64,000 nt of DNA from positions 1,302,001-1,366,000 of the forward strand of contig NZ_CP098325.1 of NCBI RefSeq assembly GCF_023639785.1. Reading direction: 5' to 3'. The notes under the pieces are model-generated. The model had not been told where the DNA came from and searched no databases. It worked only from the letters and a program-made list of their open reading frames with translations. The translations under genes and the position numbers were made by a program. Positions 38,329 through 47,523 of the stretch are shown here, piece after piece (the first letter of the stretch is position 1; the number at the start of each line of letters is the position of its first letter). Source of the stretch: Leclercia adecarboxylata. GTDB taxonomy: Bacteria > Pseudomonadota > Gammaproteobacteria > Enterobacterales > Enterobacteriaceae.

Positions 38329-39105
38329 ATGACACGTACAGGCTTACGCTTTATTGCCGGGGCAACGCTGACCCTCACCCTGACCGGGCATGCGCTGGCA
38401 GATGAAGGCAAAATCACGGTATTCGCCGCAGCGTCTCTGACGAACGCGATGCAGGACATTGCCACAGCGTATAAAAAAGAGAAAAACGTCGACGTGGTGT
38501 CGTCCTTTGCCTCTTCTTCCACTCTGGCGCGCCAGATTGAAGCCGGGGCACCTGCCGACCTGTTTATCTCTGCCGATCAGAAGTGGATGGACTATGCGGT
38601 TGATAAAAAAGCGGTTGATACCGCGAGCCGCACAACCCTGCTGGGTAATAGCCTGGTGGTGGTGGCACCTAAAGCCAGCGCGCAGGGCGGGGTCGCTATC
38701 AATAAAGAGACCAACTGGAACAGCCTGCTGAAAGGCGGGCGGCTGGCCGTGGGCGATCCGGAGCACGTTCCGGCGGGTATTTACGCCAAAGAGGCGCTGC
38801 AGACGCTGGGAGCCTGGAATACGCTCTCACCGAAACTGGCCCCGGCAGAGGATGTGCGCGGCGCCCTGGCGCTGGTGGCGCGTAATGAAGCACCGCTCGG
38901 GATCGTCTACGGTTCCGATGCGGTTGCCGAAAAAGGGGTGAAAGTGGTGGGTACCTTCCCTGAAGACTCGCATAAGAAAGTGGAATATCCTGTGGCCATC
39001 ATTGATGGACATAAAAACGCAACCGTCAGCGCCTTTTACGATTATCTGAAGGGGCCGCAGGCGTCTGCCATCTTTAAACGTTACGGATTTACGACTCACG
39101 AATGA
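38329..39105 (+). CDS. modA: Molybdate ABC transporter periplasmic binding protein
   Basis: 258-residue secreted protein (E. coli 257). The signal peptide of about 24 residues ends GHALA before DEGKIT. The mature part begins with the type II binding-protein fold TVFAAASLTNAMQDIATAYK, and residues around AASLT and SSTLA bind molybdate. CAGGAG precedes the ATG. The stop overlaps modB by four bases. Confidence 0.98.
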   Translation: MTRTGLRFIAGATLTLTLTGHALADEGKITVFAAASLTNAMQDIATAYKKEKNVDVVSSFASSSTLARQIEAGAPADLFISADQKWMDYAVDKKAVDTASRTTLLGNSLVVVAPKASAQGGVAINKETNWNSLLKGGRLAVGDPEHVPAGIYAKEALQTLGAWNTLSPKLAPAEDVRGALALVARNEAPLGIVYGSDAVAEKGVKVVGTFPEDSHKKVEYPVAIIDGHKNATVSAFYDYLKGPQASAIFKRYGFTTHE

Positions 39106-39791
39106 TACTGACCGATCCCGAATGGCAGGCCGTGCTGCTGAGCCTGAAAGTCTCTTCCCTCGCGGTTGCCTTTAGTTTGCCCTTTGGGATCTTCTTCGCC
39201 TGGCTGCTGGTCCGCTGCAAGTTTCCAGGCAAAGCGCTCCTCGACAGTATTTTGCACCTGCCGCTGGTGCTCCCCCCGGTGGTGGTCGGCTATTTGCTGC
39301 TGATTGCCATGGGGCGACGCGGGTTTATCGGCGAGCGGCTGTATGAGTGGTTTGGTCTCAGCTTCGCCTTCAGCTGGCGCGGGGCGGTACTGGCAGCGGC
39401 GGTGATGTCGTTCCCGCTGATGGTGCGGGCGATCCGCCTGGCGCTTGAAGGGGTCGATCTTAAACTCGAGCAGGCAGCCCGCACGCTGGGCGCCGGGCGC
39501 TGGCGGGTCTTTTTCACCATCACGCTTCCCCTCACGCTGCCGGGCATCATTGTCGGCACCGTGCTGGCGTTTGCCCGCTCGCTGGGTGAGTTTGGTGCCA
39601 CCATCACTTTTGTGTCCAACATTCCGGGCGAAACCCGCACCATACCGTCAGCCATGTACACCCTGATCCAGACTCCGGGTGGCGAAGGGGCCGCCGCGCG
39701 GCTTTGCATTATCTCCATCGTGCTGGCGCTGGTCTCGCTGCTGGTGTCGGAGTGGCTGGCGCGGCTTAGCCGTGAACGGATGGGGAAATAA
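39102..39791 (+). CDS. modB: Molybdate ABC transporter permease
   Basis: 229-residue inner-membrane permease with five transmembrane helices. The coupling (EAA) loop is [21 protein letters not shown], which docks on ModC. It overlaps modA by four bases (ATGA) and is followed two bases later by modC. Confidence 0.98.
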   Translation: MILTDPEWQAVLLSLKVSSLAVAFSLPFGIFFAWLLVRCKFPGKALLDSILHLPLVLPPVVVGYLLLIAMGRRGFIGERLYEWFGLSFAFSWRGAVLAAAVMSFPLMVRAIRLALEGVDLKLEQAARTLGAGRWRVFFTITLPLTLPGIIVGTVLAFARSLGEFGATITFVSNIPGETRTIPSAMYTLIQTPGGEGAAARLCIISIVLALVSLLVSEWLARLSRERMGK

Positions 39792-39793
39792 TC

Positions 39794-40852
39794 ATGCTGG
39801 AACTCAATTTTACCCAGACGCTGGGCGAGCACTGCCTGACCCTCAATGAAACCCTGCCCGCCAGCGGTATCACCGCCATTTTTGGCGTCTCCGGGGCGGG
39901 CAAAACCTCGCTTATCAATGCGATTAGCGGCCTGACCCGGCCCCAGTCCGGGCGGATCGTCCTTAACGACCGGGTGCTGAACGACGTTGAAAAACGCATT
40001 TATCTGGCGCCGGAAAAGCGCCGGATTGGCTACGTTTTCCAGGATGCGCGGCTGTTTCCGCACTACAAAGTGCTGGGCAATCTGCGTTACGGCATGGCGA
40101 AAAGCATGGCCGGACAGTTTGATAAGCTGGTGGCCCTGCTGGGGATTGAGCACCTGCTTGATCGGCTGCCATCGTCGCTCTCGGGCGGGGAAAAACAGCG
40201 CGTGGCGATAGGCCGGGCATTGCTGACCGCACCGGAACTGCTGCTGCTGGACGAGCCGCTGGCCTCCCTCGACATTCCCCGCAAGCGAGAGCTGCTGCCG
40301 TACCTGCAGCGTCTGGCGCGCGAAATTAATATTCCGATGCTGTACGTCAGCCATTCACTCGATGAGATCCTGCACCTGGCCGACAAGGTGCTGGTGCTGG
40401 AAAATGGCAGCGTAAAAGCGTTCGGGAATCTGGAAGAGGTGTGGGGCAGCAGCGTGATGCATCCGTGGCTGCCGCCGGAGCAGCAGAGCAGCATTCTGAA
40501 GGTAAGCGTGCTGGAGCACCATCCCCACTATGCGATGACGGCTCTGGCCATTGGCGATCAGCACGTCTGGGTCAACAGACTGGATAAACCGCTGCATACT
40601 AACCTGCGCATTCGCATTCAGGCGTCCGATGTCTCGCTGGTGCTGCAGCCGCCGCTGCAGAGCAGTATCCGTAATATTCTGCGGGCGAAAGTGGCCCAGT
40701 GCTTCGACGATAATGGTCAGGTGGAGGTGCAGCTGGAAATTGGCAGCCGCACGCTGTGGGCCCGCATCAGCCCGTGGGCCAGGGATGAACTGGGGATCAA
40801 ACCTGGCCTCTGGCTCTACGCGCAGATCAAAAGCGTGTCGATCACCACCTGA
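39794..40852 (+). CDS. modC: Molybdate ABC transporter ATP-binding protein
   Basis: 352-residue ATPase. Walker A is GVSGAGKTS (about residue 31), signature [17 protein letters not shown], Walker [14 protein letters not shown] and H-loop VSHSLDE. The C-terminal Mop domain (about 290-352, [12 protein letters not shown]) may sense molybdate. Its stop codon abuts the stop of the convergent ybhA with no intervening base. Confidence 0.98.
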   Translation: MLELNFTQTLGEHCLTLNETLPASGITAIFGVSGAGKTSLINAISGLTRPQSGRIVLNDRVLNDVEKRIYLAPEKRRIGYVFQDARLFPHYKVLGNLRYGMAKSMAGQFDKLVALLGIEHLLDRLPSSLSGGEKQRVAIGRALLTAPELLLLDEPLASLDIPRKRELLPYLQRLAREINIPMLYVSHSLDEILHLADKVLVLENGSVKAFGNLEEVWGSSVMHPWLPPEQQSSILKVSVLEHHPHYAMTALAIGDQHVWVNRLDKPLHTNLRIRIQASDVSLVLQPPLQSSIRNILRAKVAQCFDDNGQVEVQLEIGSRTLWARISPWARDELGIKPGLWLYAQIKSVSITT

Positions 40853-41671
40853 TCACAGCAGATGGGTATAGATGAACTCGGCGATGCTGTTGGTGGTGTT
40901 ATCGCCGATCACCACGTTGGCGCGCGCTTTGACGGCGTCGTCCGCATTACCCATCGCCACCCCGGTGCCTGCCGCTTCCAGCATGCTGATGTCGTTGTAG
41001 TTATCGCCAAACGCAATGACGTCTTTCATTGACCCGCCGATGGATTCCACATACTGCGTCAGGCGTTTGCCCTTGCTGTTGCCTTTGCGGGCAATATCCA
41101 CCTGATCGTGCCAGGACCATTCGCACTCCAGCCCCAGCGTCTGCTCGACATGTTTTGCGAAGTCGTTCAGTTTTACGGTGTCTTGGTCGGTCAGGGCAAA
41201 TTTCCAGATAGCGTTAACCTCCCGGGCCGCCTGCGCCAGGGAAGGTACCTGAGTGAATACCGGGCGCTGGGCTTCGGGCAGCGACTGCGCCCAGTTGCTG
41301 GTGCGGATGACGTGGCCGGTAGGGCGCTCATACACCATCGCGTTGTCGACATACATCAGACCGTGTACGGCATGTTCATCGAGCAGATCGATGAGTTGCA
41401 GCGCCTGCGGGACCGGCAGCGGATCGGATTGTAGAACCTTTTTTGCTTGATAATCATACAAATAGGTTCCGTTGCAGCAAATTGCAGGTGTATCCAACGC
41501 CAGTGCCTGATAAAAAGGATGAATAGCAACGTGATGACGACCCGTCACGATGAGGAGCTGGTATCCCACCTCCTGGGCACGCTTCAGTGCTTCAAGTGAA
41601 GAGGGGAGCAGGGTTTTTTGCGGGGTTAACAGCGTACCGTCTAAATCCAGTGCAATCACACGCGAGGTCAT
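40853..41671 (-). CDS. ybhA: HAD-family sugar/pyridoxal phosphate phosphatase YbhA
   Basis: 272-residue cytosolic phosphatase of the Cof-type HAD subfamily. Motif I is ALDLDGTLLTP with the nucleophilic Asp9; motif IV is IAFGDNYNDISML. A C2-type cap lies between. E. coli YbhA has activity on pyridoxal phosphate and some sugar phosphates. The gene is convergent with modC and divergent from pgl. Confidence 0.96.
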   Translation of the reverse strand: MTSRVIALDLDGTLLTPQKTLLPSSLEALKRAQEVGYQLLIVTGRHHVAIHPFYQALALDTPAICCNGTYLYDYQAKKVLQSDPLPVPQALQLIDLLDEHAVHGLMYVDNAMVYERPTGHVIRTSNWAQSLPEAQRPVFTQVPSLAQAAREVNAIWKFALTDQDTVKLNDFAKHVEQTLGLECEWSWHDQVDIARKGNSKGKRLTQYVESIGGSMKDVIAFGDNYNDISMLEAAGTGVAMGNADDAVKARANVVIGDNTTNSIAEFIYTHLL

Positions 41672-41824
41672 TTGATATTCCGGGTTAATGTTGAAACAGG
41701 AGGATGTGCAGATGGTACACCGCGTAACTAACGCTGCAAAATTCCTGGTTAAAATTCAGCATTCACCGTTAAAAAAGACTATCCTGGTACATTACTTTTA
41801 CGCGCAGTGAGGAAAGGAGCATTC

Positions 41825-42820
41825 ATGAAACAAACCGTTTATACCGCCAGTCCTGAAAGCCAGCAGATCCATGTCTGGCGTCTGAATCCCGAAGGTACGC
41901 TCACTCTGGTTCAGGTTGTCGATGTTCCCGGCCAGGTTCAGCCGATGGTGATCAGCCCGGATAAACGTTTCCTGTATGTGGGTGTTCGTCCGGAGTTCCG
42001 CGTACTCGCGTACCGTATCTCTCCAGAAGATGGCGCCCTGACGTACACTGCCGAAGCCGCGCTGCCGGGCAGCCCGACGCATATCTCCACCGATCTGCAG
42101 GGGCGCTTTATCTTTAGCGGTTCCTACAATGCCGGATGCGTCAGCGTGACCCGCCTTGACGACGGTATTCCCGGTGAGACCGTTGAGGTGGTTGAAGGGC
42201 TGGAAGGGTGCCACTCGGCCAATATCTCCCCGGATAACCGCACCCTCTGGGTGCCGGCCCTGAAGCAGGATCGTATCTGCCTGTTTACCCTGGGTGATGA
42301 CGGCAAACTGACCGCACAAACGCCAGCAGAAGTGACCACCGTTGAAGGCGCTGGTCCGCGTCATATGGCCTTCCATCCGAATCAGAAGTACGCCTACGTG
42401 GTGAACGAACTGAACTGCTCGGTAGACGTCTGGGCGCTGAGCGATCCGCACGGCAATATCGAGTGTGTGCAGACCCTGGATATGATGCCGGCAGATTTCA
42501 CCGATACCCGCTGGGGGGCAGATATTCATATCACCCCTGACGGACGTCACCTCTATACCTGCGATCGTACTTCCAGCCTGATCACTATCTTTAGCGTTTC
42601 TGAAGATGGTAGCGTGCTGGCTATCGAAGGCTTCCAGCCGACCGAAACGCAGCCGCGCGGCTTCAACGTCGATCACAGCGGTAAGTTCCTGATTGCGGCA
42701 GGGCAAAAATCGCACCACATCGCGCTGTATGAGATTCAGGGCGAGCAGGGTCTGCTGGAAGAGAAGGGGCGTTACGCCGTCGGCCAGGGGCCAATGTGGG
42801 TGGTTGTTAACGCTTTCTAA
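41825..42820 (+). CDS. pgl: 6-phosphogluconolactonase (beta-propeller type)
   Basis: Hydrolyses 6-phosphogluconolactone in the oxidative pentose phosphate pathway. It has 331 residues as in E. coli Pgl, of the seven-bladed propeller family. Repeated blade motifs include [15 protein letters not shown] and [34 protein letters not shown] is typical. Start 41825 is preferred to 41807 because GGAAAGGAG precedes it and the N-terminus [18 protein letters not shown] matches. Confidence 0.97.
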   Translation: MKQTVYTASPESQQIHVWRLNPEGTLTLVQVVDVPGQVQPMVISPDKRFLYVGVRPEFRVLAYRISPEDGALTYTAEAALPGSPTHISTDLQGRFIFSGSYNAGCVSVTRLDDGIPGETVEVVEGLEGCHSANISPDNRTLWVPALKQDRICLFTLGDDGKLTAQTPAEVTTVEGAGPRHMAFHPNQKYAYVVNELNCSVDVWALSDPHGNIECVQTLDMMPADFTDTRWGADIHITPDGRHLYTCDRTSSLITIFSVSEDGSVLAIEGFQPTETQPRGFNVDHSGKFLIAAGQKSHHIALYEIQGEQGLLEEKGRYAVGQGPMWVVVNAF

Positions 42821-42832
42821 GACGAATGAAAT

Positions 42833-42862
42833 AAAAAACCTCGCAAATGCGAGGTTTTTTTA
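42833..42862 (+). terminator. Terminator of pgl
   Basis: AAAACCTCGCA-AA-TGCGAGGTTTT hairpin with T7, 12 bases after the stop. Confidence 0.88.
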
Positions 42863-42863
42863 T

Positions 42864-42935
42864 GCCGGGTGACGCTGCGCTTACCCGGCCTACGAGACAA
42901 ATCGTAGGCCCGTGCAAGCAAAGCGCCGCCGGGCA
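42864..42935. repeat. REP pair (BIME-like) between pgl and ybhC
   Basis: GCCGGGTGACGCTGCGCTTA with CCCGGCCTACGA, then the inverted partner TCGTAGGCCCGTGCAAGC with GCGCCGCCGGGC. Two head-to-head REP units lie between convergent genes. Confidence 0.8.
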
Positions 42936-42951
42936 TTGTTTTGCTACAGTC

Positions 42952-44235
42952 TTACTGCTTCGGTTCCGCCATCACCTGGCTGCCCACACCGCGGTTGTTG
43001 TATTCCCACATGCGGTTGAAGTTAGCGTCGTTGAGGTTGCGCTGCACGTTGCCTTTATCATCTACCGCACCGGTGTTACCCGCATACGGACGCTGAGAAA
43101 TGGCGGCGTTGGCCCATGGTTTTGCCATGTTAAAGCCTTCGTTGATCACGCTGTCGCGGATCACCACCTGACCGTTAGTGCCTGAATCAACATCCAGCGA
43201 GCGGCCCAGCTGGGCCACGCCGTCACCTGCGGCGGTGAAGCGGCTGTTTACGGCCAGGAAGCCGTAGAACAGGTTGGACTGCGTCGCTGGCGCGAAGACG
43301 TAGCCTTCCTGCTGGGTACGGGTATTCATGACGCGGAAATCGGTATTATCAAACACCACCGCGCCGCGACCGGAGACAATATCCACATCCCCTTCGATGT
43401 AGCTGTTGGTCACCAGCGTACGGGTGATACGGTTGTTTTTCAGGGTGTTCTCAACGCCGCTGTTGGTGACGAAGAAGGTGTTCTGACGACCCAGGATATT
43501 CACCTTGTCGATTTGCACCCGATCGCCATCGCTGCGCAGCGCCACAGCCTGGTGGTTACCGGCATCAACGCTGTCGCCCAGATTGTTTTCAATCGTCAGG
43601 TTTTGCAGCTGCAGGCCGTTGTTCTGCGACCAGAAGACCGCGGAACACATCAGGCCAACAGTGGCGCTGTGCTTGCTCTGGCAACGGTCGAACATATACC
43701 AGGCTGGTTTACCCGGCATGTATTTACCCCCCGGATTGACCAGATGACGCCAGGTAGTGGTGTCCATCTCAGAGTCGATTGCCAGACCAATTTTGACATC
43801 GATTGGCTTTTCACCCGTGCCGTACAGGGTCACGCTACCCGGTGCGGCAGGTACGTACACCGTACCCTGGTACTCGCCCGGTAAAATGGCGATGTACTGG
43901 CGGGAGCTGCTGTGCTTAGCAATGGCTGCATCCACTGCTGCCTGGATAGTGGTATGGGTAACACCCTGGGTTCCCGCCGGGCCAACCACAAAGTCAGGCT
44001 GTGCAGGCAGGCGGATGGCATAAGGACTCCACGGCGCCGCGTTTGGATCCATGGCCGTAAAGTAGCGAGCCTGCTGGAAGTTTTTCGCTTCATCAGCGGA
44101 GAGGATCGGACGGGAAGCCGTGCCCGGCGCAACCTGCTCTGATGGCAGTTGATCCGGCGGGGTAGAGCTGCACGCCGACAACGTCACGCCAAATGCGAGT
44201 GCCAGCGCCAGACGAGAAATCCTGGAAATGTTCAA
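42952..44235 (-). CDS. ybhC: Outer-membrane acyl-CoA thioesterase/pectinesterase-family lipoprotein
   Basis: 427 residues with a lipobox (TLSAC) about 22 residues from the start. The rest is the right-handed beta-helix of the pectin methylesterase family (GTVYVPAAPGSVTLYG, SYIEGDVDIVSGRGAVVF, GFLAVNSRF). E. coli YbhC is an outer-membrane lipoprotein of the same length reported to lack pectinesterase activity. A TTG start at 44235 is chosen: AGGAG lies seven bases before it and the length then equals E. coli. A longer TTG start at 44250 would have the ribosome-binding site inside the gene. Confidence 0.9.
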   Translation of the reverse strand: MNISRISRLALALAFGVTLSACSSTPPDQLPSEQVAPGTASRPILSADEAKNFQQARYFTAMDPNAAPWSPYAIRLPAQPDFVVGPAGTQGVTHTTIQAAVDAAIAKHSSSRQYIAILPGEYQGTVYVPAAPGSVTLYGTGEKPIDVKIGLAIDSEMDTTTWRHLVNPGGKYMPGKPAWYMFDRCQSKHSATVGLMCSAVFWSQNNGLQLQNLTIENNLGDSVDAGNHQAVALRSDGDRVQIDKVNILGRQNTFFVTNSGVENTLKNNRITRTLVTNSYIEGDVDIVSGRGAVVFDNTDFRVMNTRTQQEGYVFAPATQSNLFYGFLAVNSRFTAAGDGVAQLGRSLDVDSGTNGQVVIRDSVINEGFNMAKPWANAAISQRPYAGNTGAVDDKGNVQRNLNDANFNRMWEYNNRGVGSQVMAEPKQ

Positions 44236-44399
44236 GGGAAGCTCCTGCAAAGCATATCAATAGGGGGATAACCGAAATAGCCTGCTTTTTTATACTAAGT
44301 TGAGCGAAACGGGAAGATTAAAAGGCATAAAATTGACTTTTTATTCCCACGCTTAGCGGGAAAGTTGTCACAAATAAATAACATTTTCGGTAAAGGCGA

Positions 44400-44437
44400 T
44401 TGACAGGGCGACGGGAATGAAAATAAATGTCTATACA
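44400..44437 (+). promoter_or_regulatory. hutIGC promoter with HutC operator
   Basis: TTGACA (44400-44405) is followed about 17 bases later by an AT-rich -10 (near 44423-44429). TGTCTATACA (44428-44437) overlaps the predicted start of transcription. The same ten bases occur in the hutU promoter, which marks them as the HutC operator core. A repressor here would give autoregulation of hutC. Confidence 0.65.
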
Positions 44438-44459
44438 ACCCATGACAAGTAGAAGCCCG

Positions 44460-45683
44460 ATGCTGCAACTTCATCCCGACGATCGAATCTGGCGTAACCT
44501 GCGCCTCGCGACCCTGGATCCTGACCACGGCACGCCTTATGGTCTGCTGGAGAACATGGCGTTAATCGTGCGCGCAGAGACCATTCTGGCGATTGTTCCC
44601 GAATCTGACCTGCCCCGGGAGCTGCCCAACAGCGTCGATTTACAGGGGCGGCTGGTGACGCCAGGCCTGATCGACTGCCACACGCACCTGGTGTTTGGCG
44701 GCGATCGCGCCGCCGAGTGGGAGCAGCGGCTGAACGGCGTCTCCTACCAGACCATCAGCGCCCAGGGCGGTGGGATCAATGCCACCGTGACCGCTACCCG
44801 GGAGAGCCCGGCTGAGCATCTTCAACAGCTGGCGCAGCAGCGTTTGAACCGGTTGATGCGTGAAGGCGTCACCACCGTTGAAATTAAGTCGGGTTACGGC
44901 CTGAACGACGAAGCGGAAGAGAAAATGCTGCGCGTGGCTCAGCGTCTGGCCCAAACCAATCCCGTCGAGATCAGCCCGACGCTGCTGGCCGCGCACGCCG
45001 TGCCGAAGGAGTATCGCCAGGATCCGGATGCGTACATCGCCCATGTTTGCCAGCACACGCTGCCTGCCCTGTGGGAAAAAGGGCTCTACGAAGCCGTAGA
45101 TGTGTTCTGCGAAAATGTCGGGTTTACGCCAGCGCAGAGCGAGCGGGTGTTTCAGGCGGCACAAAAGCTTGGCATCCCCCTGAAAGGCCACGTGGAGCAG
45201 CTCTCTAATCTCGGCGGTACCGCCCTGGTCAGCCGCTACCGTGGCCTGTCAGCCGATCATATTGAATATCTTGATGAGACGGGCGTCGACGCGATGGCGC
45301 AGAGCGGCACCGTGGCGGTATTACTCCCCGGCGCGTTCTACTTTTTACAGGAGCGCCAGCGCCCGCCGGTTCAGCTTCTGCGCCAGCGGGGCGTGCCGAT
45401 GGCGGTCGCCACGGATTACAACCCCGGGACCAGCCCCTTCGCCAGCCTGCATCTGGCGATGAACATGGCCTGCGTCCAGTTTGGCCTGACCCCGGAAGAG
45501 GCGTGGGCGGGGGTAACGCGCCACGCCGCGCAGGCGCTGGGCCGGGGTGAGACTCACGGCCAGCTCAAGGCCGGGTTTGTCGCCGACTTCGCGATATGGG
45601 ATGCAAACAATCCGGTTGAGATGGTTTACGAGCCGGGACGTAATCCGCTTTATCAGCGCGTATTCAGAGGAAAAACAGCATGA
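44460..45683 (+). CDS. hutI: Imidazolonepropionase
   Basis: Third enzyme of histidine breakdown; opens imidazolonepropionate to formiminoglutamate. It has 407 residues, equal to Salmonella HutI as I recall it. The metal motif [19 protein letters not shown] is near residue 75; [10 protein letters not shown] and [10 protein letters not shown] are other amidohydrolase blocks. The frame extends to 44427, but that ATG lies on the operator and promoter, so 44460 ([19 protein letters not shown]) is preferred although its ribosome-binding site is weak. It overlaps hutG by four bases. Confidence 0.93.
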   Translation: MLQLHPDDRIWRNLRLATLDPDHGTPYGLLENMALIVRAETILAIVPESDLPRELPNSVDLQGRLVTPGLIDCHTHLVFGGDRAAEWEQRLNGVSYQTISAQGGGINATVTATRESPAEHLQQLAQQRLNRLMREGVTTVEIKSGYGLNDEAEEKMLRVAQRLAQTNPVEISPTLLAAHAVPKEYRQDPDAYIAHVCQHTLPALWEKGLYEAVDVFCENVGFTPAQSERVFQAAQKLGIPLKGHVEQLSNLGGTALVSRYRGLSADHIEYLDETGVDAMAQSGTVAVLLPGAFYFLQERQRPPVQLLRQRGVPMAVATDYNPGTSPFASLHLAMNMACVQFGLTPEEAWAGVTRHAAQALGRGETHGQLKAGFVADFAIWDANNPVEMVYEPGRNPLYQRVFRGKTA

Positions 45684-46618
45684 GTGTGTGGCAGCCGGTT
45701 TCACCTGACGTCTGGCAGGGGCGGGATGACAGCAGCGAGGCCAGCAACGCGCTGCGCCTGTTTCAGACCGTAAAACAACGCGACACGCCGCACCCCTCCG
45801 GCGACGGCATTGCCTTGCTGGGGTTCGCCTGTGACGAAGGGGTAAGACGCAATCAGGGCCGCCCCGGCGCCGCTCAGGCACCGGATGTACTTCGCCGCGC
45901 CCTGGCGAATATGGCGAGCCACCGGGGGCACGATCGGCTGGTGGACATGGGCACCTTTGGCGTCGAGGGAGAGGCGCTGGAGGCGGCCCAGCAGGCGCTG
46001 AGCGAAACCGTTACCGCCTGCCAGCAGGCGGGCATGCGCACGCTGGTGTTTGGCGGCGGACACGAAACCGCCTGGGCGCACGGTCGCGGCGTGCTGGATG
46101 CCTTTCCCGGCGAGCGGGTCGTCATTATCAACCTCGATGCCCATCTCGATCTGCGTCATGCCAGCCAGGCCACCTCCGGCACCCCGTTCCGCCAGCTGGC
46201 GCTATACTGCGCCGCGCAGCAGCGTGAGTTTCATTATGCCTGTCTGGGCGTTAGCCGGGCGGCGAATACTCAGGCGCTGTGGGATGAGGCGGCGCGTCTT
46301 AACGTCACCCTGGTGGAAGATCTCGATTTTCAGCAGCAGGCGCTGTCCGTCCTGACAACGCTCCTTGACCAGGCAGACCGGGTTTACCTGACTATCGATC
46401 TCGACGTTATGCCTGCCGGTGAGATGCCTGCCGTGTCGGCACCCGCCGCGCTCGGCGTTCCGGCCCGGGATCTGCTTCCGGTCATAGAAAAAATCTGTCG
46501 CAGCGGCAAACTGCAGGCGGCCGATCTGGTGGAGTTCAGCCCCGGCTTCGATCGCGACGGCCAGGGGGCGAAGCTCGCCGCACGGCTGGCGTGGCAAATT
46601 GCTCACTGGTGGGTCTGA
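45680..46618 (+). CDS. hutG: Formimidoylglutamase
   Basis: Manganese enzyme of the arginase/ureohydrolase family that splits formiminoglutamate to glutamate and formamide, the last step of the pathway. It has 312 residues. Metal-ligand motifs are [20 protein letters not shown] and TIDLDVMPA. The start overlaps the hutI stop (ATGA). A 44-bp gap with AAGGA leads to hutC. Confidence 0.97.
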   Translation: MSVWQPVSPDVWQGRDDSSEASNALRLFQTVKQRDTPHPSGDGIALLGFACDEGVRRNQGRPGAAQAPDVLRRALANMASHRGHDRLVDMGTFGVEGEALEAAQQALSETVTACQQAGMRTLVFGGGHETAWAHGRGVLDAFPGERVVIINLDAHLDLRHASQATSGTPFRQLALYCAAQQREFHYACLGVSRAANTQALWDEAARLNVTLVEDLDFQQQALSVLTTLLDQADRVYLTIDLDVMPAGEMPAVSAPAALGVPARDLLPVIEKICRSGKLQAADLVEFSPGFDRDGQGAKLAARLAWQIAHWWV

Positions 46619-46662
46619 TCCCTGTATATACTCGACTTTTTATCACGGCTTAAGGAATTGCT

Positions 46663-47397
46663 ATGTTCTCTCGCGCCCCGCAGCAGCAGGCCAGTGCCCC
46701 CGCCCCTTTCTATGAAAAGGTTAAACAGGCGATCAGCCATCAGATAGCCACCGGCGTATGGCGTCCGCACGATCGCATCCCTTCCGAAGCTGAGCTGGTG
46801 GCCCAGTTCGGCTTCAGCCGGATGACCATTAACCGTGCGCTGCGGGAGCTGACCGACGAAGGGCTGCTGGTGCGCCTGCAGGGGGTAGGGACCTTCGTTG
46901 CCGAGCCTAAGGGGCAGTCGGCACTGTTTGAAATTCGCAGCATTGCCGACGAAATTGCCTCCCGCAACCATCAGCACCGGTGTGAGGTGCTGTTCCTGGA
47001 GGAGACGCAGGCCAGCGCCGCCCAGGCCACGGCGCTCAACGTCAAAGAGGGAACGCGCATTTTTCACTCCCTGATGCTGCATTATGAAAATGACATCCCG
47101 GTACAGATTGAGGATCGTAGCGTTAACGCTGCCCTGGTGCCGGACTATCTGCAGCAGGATTACACCACCACCACGCCCCATGCTTATCTGTCGCTGATCG
47201 CCCCCCTGACGGAAGGGGAGCACATCGTTGAGGCGGTGCGCGCCACGCCGAAGGAGTGCGAACTGCTGCGCATCAAGGAGCACGATCCCTGCCTGCTGAT
47301 CCATCGCCGGACCTGGTCGGCATCACACATTGTCTCCCATGCCCGGCTGCTCTTCCCCGGCAACCGCTACCGGCTGCAGGGTCATTTCATGTCATAA
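46663..47397 (+). CDS. hutC: Histidine utilization repressor HutC (GntR family)
   Basis: 244-residue repressor. The N-terminal winged helix covers about residues 12-78, with the GntR signature IPSEAELVAQFGFSRMTINRALREL. The C-terminal UTRA ligand domain (about 95-240) has EEGTRIFHSLMLH-type blocks and ends with ARLLFPGNRYRLQGHF. Urocanate is the inducer in characterised hut systems. Its operator core TGTCTATACA lies upstream of both hutI and hutU. Confidence 0.96.
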   Translation: MFSRAPQQQASAPAPFYEKVKQAISHQIATGVWRPHDRIPSEAELVAQFGFSRMTINRALRELTDEGLLVRLQGVGTFVAEPKGQSALFEIRSIADEIASRNHQHRCEVLFLEETQASAAQATALNVKEGTRIFHSLMLHYENDIPVQIEDRSVNAALVPDYLQQDYTTTTPHAYLSLIAPLTEGEHIVEAVRATPKECELLRIKEHDPCLLIHRRTWSASHIVSHARLLFPGNRYRLQGHFMS

Positions 47398-47406
47398 GCC
47401 GAAAAG

Positions 47407-47500
47407 CGTGATTGCTGACGCAATATAACAAAAATGTATCTTAATTGTTAAAACTGGCCTTGTGCGCACTTGTCTATACAAGTATATCTTAGTGTATATT
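47407..47500 (+). promoter_or_regulatory. hutUH promoter: CRP-like, NAC and HutC sites
   Basis: A weak CRP-like site GTGATTGCTGACGC is centred at 47414.5. ATA-N9-TAT at 47425-47439 fits the NAC consensus and is centred at 47432. CTTGTCTATACAAG at 47469-47482 is the HutC palindrome, set inside the promoter. The 17.5-bp offset of CRP and NAC equals that described for Klebsiella hutU (-81.5 and -64). That places the transcription start near 47496, six to eight bases after a TATCTT -10. Confidence 0.65.
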
Positions 47501-47523
47501 CTGTCCCCAATGAGGAGCACACA

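Noticed and set aside
44427..44459. Upstream ATG as the hutI start
   Set aside because: It coincides with the promoter and HutC operator and would add residues not found in other HutI proteins.
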